From assembly GCF_900496995.4 (NCBI RefSeq), contig NC_044011.1, forward strand, positions 18,260,041 through 18,324,040: DNA of 64,000 nucleotides. The letters are read 5' to 3'. Below are positions 41,901 through 64,000 of this stretch, piece after piece. A program made the position numbers and the translations under genes. The notes below the pieces were generated by a model that had not been told where the DNA came from, ran no database searches, and saw only the letters and a list, made by a program, of their open reading frames with translations. Position 1 is the stretch's first letter. Each line of letters opens with the position of its first letter. This DNA is from Aquila chrysaetos chrysaetos. Lineage: Eukaryota > Chordata > Aves > Accipitriformes > Accipitridae.

Positions 41901-42545
41901 CTTTGTTATGGTATCAGCATGCACTTTAGAGGAGTATTATCACTAGTAATAATGCAGTGCTGTGCAGGCTTCCTTGTAAGCTTCTTTTGATTGTCCTACC
42001 CAGCATTTTCTTCCTGCTAGAGCAGGGACTACCTGCTTCTGAGTGAAGAAGACTAAGCCCTAAGACTAGTAATGCATTAAAGTCACTGAAGGTAAACTGA
42101 AGCAGCAGACTTAATAGCAGAATGACACTATTAGTATGCACACTTGCTCCTCTGCTTTTAGTCATACAGCTAAAACCTTCCTTTTCTGCAGGCTGAGTTC
42201 TTCAGCGTGTGACCCTAGTTTAACAAGATGTAAATAATGCTTCACAAGTATAACTATAATTTATTGGAATTAATGCCTTAGGAGCTACAGAACAGCTGAA
42301 ATTGCTATAGAAGTGGGAGAAGCAGGTTCTTTGTTACCTAAATCAATTGGGCCAGAAGTTGGGTAAGGCCAAGTGAAAAGTAACTCTGTGACCTTTCCTT
42401 TTGCTTTCTTGCAGAGGAATCATTGGGCTCTGCAGATCTTGTTTCTCAGTCAGTGCTCCAATGGCAGGAAGTGCTCCGCAGCCCAAACATGTGGATGGAC
42501 TTTACACTTGTACTGCATTCAAATAAGGAAAACTTTAAATCATGA
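12834..42545 (+). CDS. SYTL3: SYTL3, synaptotagmin-like protein 3 (complete CDS, 15 exons)
   Basis: Rab27-binding membrane-trafficking effector: an N-terminal Slp homology domain, a linker, and tandem C2 domains at the C-terminus. Coding exons: 12834-12943, 14336-14551, 18275-18339, 20931-20982, 22349-22415, 23389-23461, 26892-27016, 30786-30929, 33703-33881, 36099-36201, 38267-38437, 38642-38741, 39913-40021, 40914-41119, 42415-42545. They total 1851 nt, that is 616 aa plus TGA (human about 610). All junctions are GT-AG and every phase closes. The start ATG opens [20 protein letters not shown]; no in-frame ATG precedes it. Neighbours: DYNLT1 upstream on the other strand, EZR downstream and convergent, as in human. 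Unresolved points: a choice of two acceptors for exon 14 (40881 or 40914) and of two donors for exon 3. The 5' non-coding exons and poly(A) site are not identified. Confidence 0.96.
16681..16711. repeat. A23 followed by G8 homopolymer
   Basis: Twenty-three A then eight G in SYTL3 intron 2. No retrotransposon body was recognised before the A run. The junction is prone to sequencing error. Confidence 0.9.
21584..21610. repeat. A17 then (GA)5 simple repeat
   Basis: Low-complexity tract in SYTL3 intron 4. No element body is recognised in front of it. Confidence 0.85.
22349..30929 (+). other. SYTL3: SYTL3 exons 5-8: linker
   Basis: Residues about 148-284, low complexity and less conserved. Landmarks shared with the mammalian protein are [12 protein letters not shown] (exon 5), [18 protein letters not shown] (exon 6), SKSQNDM and [14 protein letters not shown] (exon 7). 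Exon 8 (30786-30929, 48 codons) is the most divergent and was placed by a strong acceptor (TTCTTACAG), the donor CAT/GTAAGT and phase 0/0. It ends in an acidic stretch then DGRKH where human has FRHG. Confidence 0.85.
22713..22770 (+). mobile_element. Short CR1 3'-end fragment, sense orientation
   Basis: About 58 bp resembling the last part of CR1: AAGGCTGGACTGAGATCTCC, then CCCTCCAGCCTGAAGGATCC and TATGATATTC. In the family the corresponding words are GGTTGGACTAGATGATCTCC, CCCTTCCAACCTGAA and TTCTATGATTC. It lies in SYTL3 intron 5. Edges are approximate. Confidence 0.6.
30930..33702 (+). other. SYTL3: SYTL3 intron 8; no gene recognised
   Basis: A 2.8-kb intron. It holds a diverged duplicated AT-rich motif at 31141-31198 and a 47-codon open frame at 32302-32445. 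No repeat family or RNA gene could be named. Confidence 0.6.
33703..38437 (+). other. SYTL3: SYTL3 exons 9-11: C2A domain
   Basis: The domain begins around [10 protein letters not shown] (about residues 304-313) and ends near residue 435. Seen: [64 protein letters not shown] and [10 protein letters not shown]. In classical synaptotagmins loop 1 has SDPYVK and loop 3 has DxD...D. Here these are CNPYVK and WHAGALKYR, so the usual Asp ligands are absent. Mammalian Slp3 C2A has been described as an atypical Ca2+-dependent phospholipid-binding domain, so loss of the classical set does not prove Ca2+ independence. Confidence 0.9.
34882..34909. repeat. Perfect 10-bp inverted repeat with 8-nt loop
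   Basis: TTTCTGTTGG, loop TTTCCAAG, CCAACAGAAA, in SYTL3 intron 9. Pairing stops immediately outside, so it is too short for a typical pre-miRNA. No T-run terminator-like context is relevant in this eukaryotic intron. Confidence 0.8.
38642..42545 (+). other. SYTL3: SYTL3 exons 12-15: C2B domain and C-terminus
   Basis: Exon 12 gives the inter-C2 segment ([14 protein letters not shown]). Exons 13-15 encode C2B from about residue 475: [22 protein letters not shown] (loop 1, Asn where Asp is usual), [42 protein letters not shown], then [13 protein letters not shown] and a tail SNKENFKS ending at TGA 42543-42545. Human SYTL3 ends at LVLH, so the last eight residues are an extension relative to it. 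Exon 14 has two in-frame acceptors 33 nt apart. Confidence 0.9.
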
Positions 42546-43610
42546 GAGATTACCACACAACTTTTCCTTCCCCATGTGTGACGTTTCAAGTGGCACATAA
42601 CTTTCAGGTCTGCAGAAAGGTACACTGCAACAGTACCTACTCCAGCTTTTGAGGAATAGAGTTATAGATTTGAAAGTGTGTGATGTTCTGAAGGTTTTAT
42701 TTCTCCAAAAGTTAAGGCTTTGTTATGTGTGTCTCTAGCTGGAGTATAAGGTTAGTATTGTTTCTTCAGGAGTGACATACTCAGTTTGCAATGCATTATG
42801 TTGACAAGGCAACAGTTGCCAGATGGTATGCAGTTTTCCATTTCTGGGCATAGCAGAACAGTTAATTATTTAATTTAATCACAGATAGGAATACTTCTTA
42901 AGAGAAAATAACTGTTACCTTAAAGTTATATGCTTTCACTCTGATCTTGATGTTTTATACATGTTCAGAGAGAACTGAAAACTAGCTTATCTTTAACTGC
43001 TTGCTGCAGCTGGGTGATGCTAACACCTCTGTGCTTCAGATTTATCTACAGTGCCACCATTATATCACATGACTCTAAAAAGCTTTGGCCTGTGGCCACA
43101 TGCGTCTCAAAATGTGTGCTGTATCATGGTGCTTGAAACCAGTTGAATGTATAAATTTTCCCACAGTAGGAGTGTGGGACAACAGCTTATAGAGTAAGTG
43201 TGGTTGTAGGAAGTTCCTTGTTCTTATCAGCTGCTGCTGTAAGACAGTACTAAGAAGTCTGATCCACATGGATTACAGCACAGGACAAGAGTTTAGCTAA
43301 CGTTATCATTTATTCATGTGAACTGGTGGAAATGCAAAGTTAAGGCTCAACTACTGTGTCAGTTCACTTTGCCTCAGATGGAGTGTTACAGTCAGCAGAA
43401 ACTTCCTATCTACCACTGTAACTAGTGCTGCTGTTACATACCTCCAGTCATTACAGCAGGTATTCTCCTTTCTTGCTTTCCAGGTCAATGTGACTTTTAA
43501 GGACTTAAGAGTTAAAGACACAGAGATTCATATGCTAAGCTCAGGAACTAGAAGAGCAGTAGGACAGGTTACACAAAATACACCCCACACAAGAAACACT
43601 TGATGGCAAG
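42546..43610. other. Convergent 3' region between SYTL3 and EZR
   Basis: From the SYTL3 stop to the inferred EZR cleavage zone. No plus-strand AATAAA or ATTAAA was noticed here, so the SYTL3 3'UTR may use a variant signal or run into EZR. No coding content is seen. Confidence 0.55.
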
Positions 43611-44933
43611 TCCTTTGTTACTTTGCAGATCTTTTATTTAGATGTTTGCTGCTGCAGATAAAAAAACCACACAAGATTCAACTCAAGTATAAAGCAGCAT
43701 AGATGTTGTAAATGGAAGAGAAGAGCTGACAACATACTGTATCTCACTTTCTAACAGATTTTCAAGGAAAGGGGAAGATTGCGGGGAAGGAATGGTCACA
43801 GAAATGCTCTCTACTAGAGAGAATACAACTGTGATATAAACAAGCAGTCCCTTCATCTTTGGAGTCTGAAACTTTAAATCAAACATTTAAAAAAATTAGA
43901 AAATTTGTTAGAAAAATAGGTGCAGTAAAATTGTATATATTGGATCATGTGTACATATAACAGTTTTCATTAAGTAAAAAAAATGATCTTTACAAGTAAT
44001 GCTTTATAGCAAATAATCAGTTGCACTGTAACAGACTACAGTGTTGTTTCAGCATTTTTACAGATGCAAGTCTTATTAAATCTGAAAAGTAACAAAATAT
44101 ACAGAGCAAAACTATTTCCCTTCAAACTAGTATTGCAATCCATGTATTGCATGTTTTTTATATATATAAATACTACACTATAACTGATCAGTAATGAAGC
44201 TGGAATGCAAACACAGTAGCGTGTTGGATTCCAACAGAGTATTTGCCTAGTTGTTACATCAGGAGGGTATCAGTGTCCCTATGCCACACTTCTGAACCAT
44301 CATTACAGAATTTTTCCAGTTGAGAACAGCAACCAGAAGAAGCCTAATTTCTACACAAAGTAGTTCTAGGGTGTTGTCAGTTCTTTTGTGTGCGGGGAGT
44401 GGGGGGCAGGGAAACATGGGCATGAAGACCAAGGAAAAAATGGAATGTACAAACACATGTGCACACATACACACAGGTGCTTGCAAATCCTGAGTTCTAC
44501 AGCCTGTCTTCTCATCTGTTGGACTTTACACTGTAACTAATAATACAAAGACATATGGCACAAAATTCACCCACAGTTGCTTATTTTTAGACCAAGCTGA
44601 ATCCAGCACCTGCACAGGACACATATCTGAACTAGAAGCATGGTGTATTACAATTTGTCTTGCTTAAGAGAGATGTGACATAAGGCCTTTTGGCACTAAG
44701 CAAAGGCATGAGCAAGTTATCAGGATCAGTGGTACAATGAGTTTTTAACTATACCAAATTTAATAGAAGGGATGGAATAAAGGGGAGATTCAAACACCTC
44801 TGGGTTTAGAGAATATTTGTTAAGTGTCATACAGGGGAAAAAAACCCACAACAAAAACAACCCCAAAAGAAAACAAGAACACAGCATTATGATCTGCCTT
44901 TCCCACAGTCCTGCCTTCTTGTTACAAGCATCA
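43610..44933 (-). other. EZR: EZR 3'UTR
   Basis: About 1.3 kb after the EZR stop, similar to the mammalian EZR 3'UTR length. AT-rich, no other gene. The distal end is set by the AATAAA at 43633-43638. An earlier ATTAAA at 44758-44763 (minus strand) could give a short alternative end. Confidence 0.7.
43633..43638 (-). terminator. EZR: EZR poly(A) signal AATAAA
   Basis: Reads AATAAA on the minus strand. Beyond it, in the transcript direction, is a GU-rich stretch (GTGTTTCTTGTGTGGGG) at about 43576-43602, the expected downstream element. Cleavage is therefore inferred near 43610-43620. Confidence 0.7.
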
Positions 44934-63420
<18,487 letters not shown>

Positions 63421-64000
63421 CTAAGGAGAAAAACAAAAAGCATTGTGTAAGATGTATTGAAAGCTGTTTCTCAGTGTTAACACAGAACTTCGTGTACAAT
63501 ACAGTCTCCACGCTTTAATGCACTACTGTAACCTCTATAATATACACACTTAGGCCCCAATTAGATTTGTGTTATCACACAAGCAAACTTAATTGGGGCA
63601 CTGACTTTGCTGTCTTATCCAGATTGCTCTGCAGGTTTTCCTACTCAGCATAAGATTGGACTGAGCTTCTGGCTAAATGAGAGGGCGTTTCAGAGTTGAC
63701 CATTTCCAGGCCTAAACCCCCTTGGAATAAGAGCTCCTGTGAGTGCACAGCATAGCTGCCTGCAGGCCATCCCTTGGATTACGAAAGGCCCTAATGACTA
63801 AATTAAATTTAAGACTTATAATTTAACTTCCATTTATATTAGAGCTGGAATTAATCTGAGGTTTTAAAGGCAAAAGGCTGCAGATTATTCTTACGAAGCA
63901 ATCAGCATTAACCTGATAAATGTTCATTCTTTCCCTCATAAAAATCTACTCAGCACATAAAAACAACAGTTATGGGTACTGAATGATACTACAGGGCAAG
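63421..64000 (-). other. EZR: EZR intron 1 (3' part)
   Basis: Sequence upstream of EZR exon 2 on the minus strand, running off the window. The exon 2 acceptor is TTCTCCTTAG/ATCAATG. No feature is recognised. Confidence 0.85.

Overview
This is vertebrate nuclear DNA, almost certainly avian. Genes are split into short exons with GT-AG introns, one promoter sits in a CpG island, and there are three CR1 LINE fragments. One of these (about 51592-51710) ends in the near-intact 3' tail typical of bird CR1. Three genes are recognised, in the order DYNLT1(-) - SYTL3(+) - EZR(-), the same neighbourhood as human 6q25.3. I cannot name the species.

Layout. 1-5365: DYNLT1, minus strand, all five coding exons (113 aa); its 3'UTR runs off the left edge. 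About 4860-5850: GC-rich CpG island at the DYNLT1 5' end, with five NRF1-like motifs, a C15 run and a plus-oriented YY1 motif, suggesting divergent transcription. 5850-12833: region between DYNLT1 and the first SYTL3 coding exon, with a decayed CR1, a GC-rich block of unknown class and AT-rich sequence; SYTL3 non-coding first exons probably lie here. 12834-42545: SYTL3, plus strand, 15 coding exons giving a continuous 616-codon frame. 42546-43600: 3' region between convergent genes. About 43610-64000: EZR, minus strand, with 12 of 13 coding exons; only the first coding exon (four residues by family comparison) is off the right edge. Residue numbering matches human ezrin exactly, with the regulatory Thr at 567.

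Function. The three proteins have related themes but are not an operon-like unit. DYNLT1 is a dynein light chain (cargo attachment to microtubule motors). SYTL3 is a Rab27 effector with two C2 domains (vesicle tethering and exocytosis). Ezrin links plasma membrane to cortical actin.

Exon boundaries were derived by hand: homologous reading frame, GT/AG, and phase. All junction phases close for all three genes. UTR ends, transcription starts and transcription-factor sites are inference. I found no RNA gene, CRISPR array, complete mobile element or convincing new protein-coding gene. The most useful oddities are a 33-nt tandem acceptor in the SYTL3 C2B region, a divergent-promoter candidate with a strong-Kozak 64-codon ORF, and a possible SYTL3/EZR 3' overlap.
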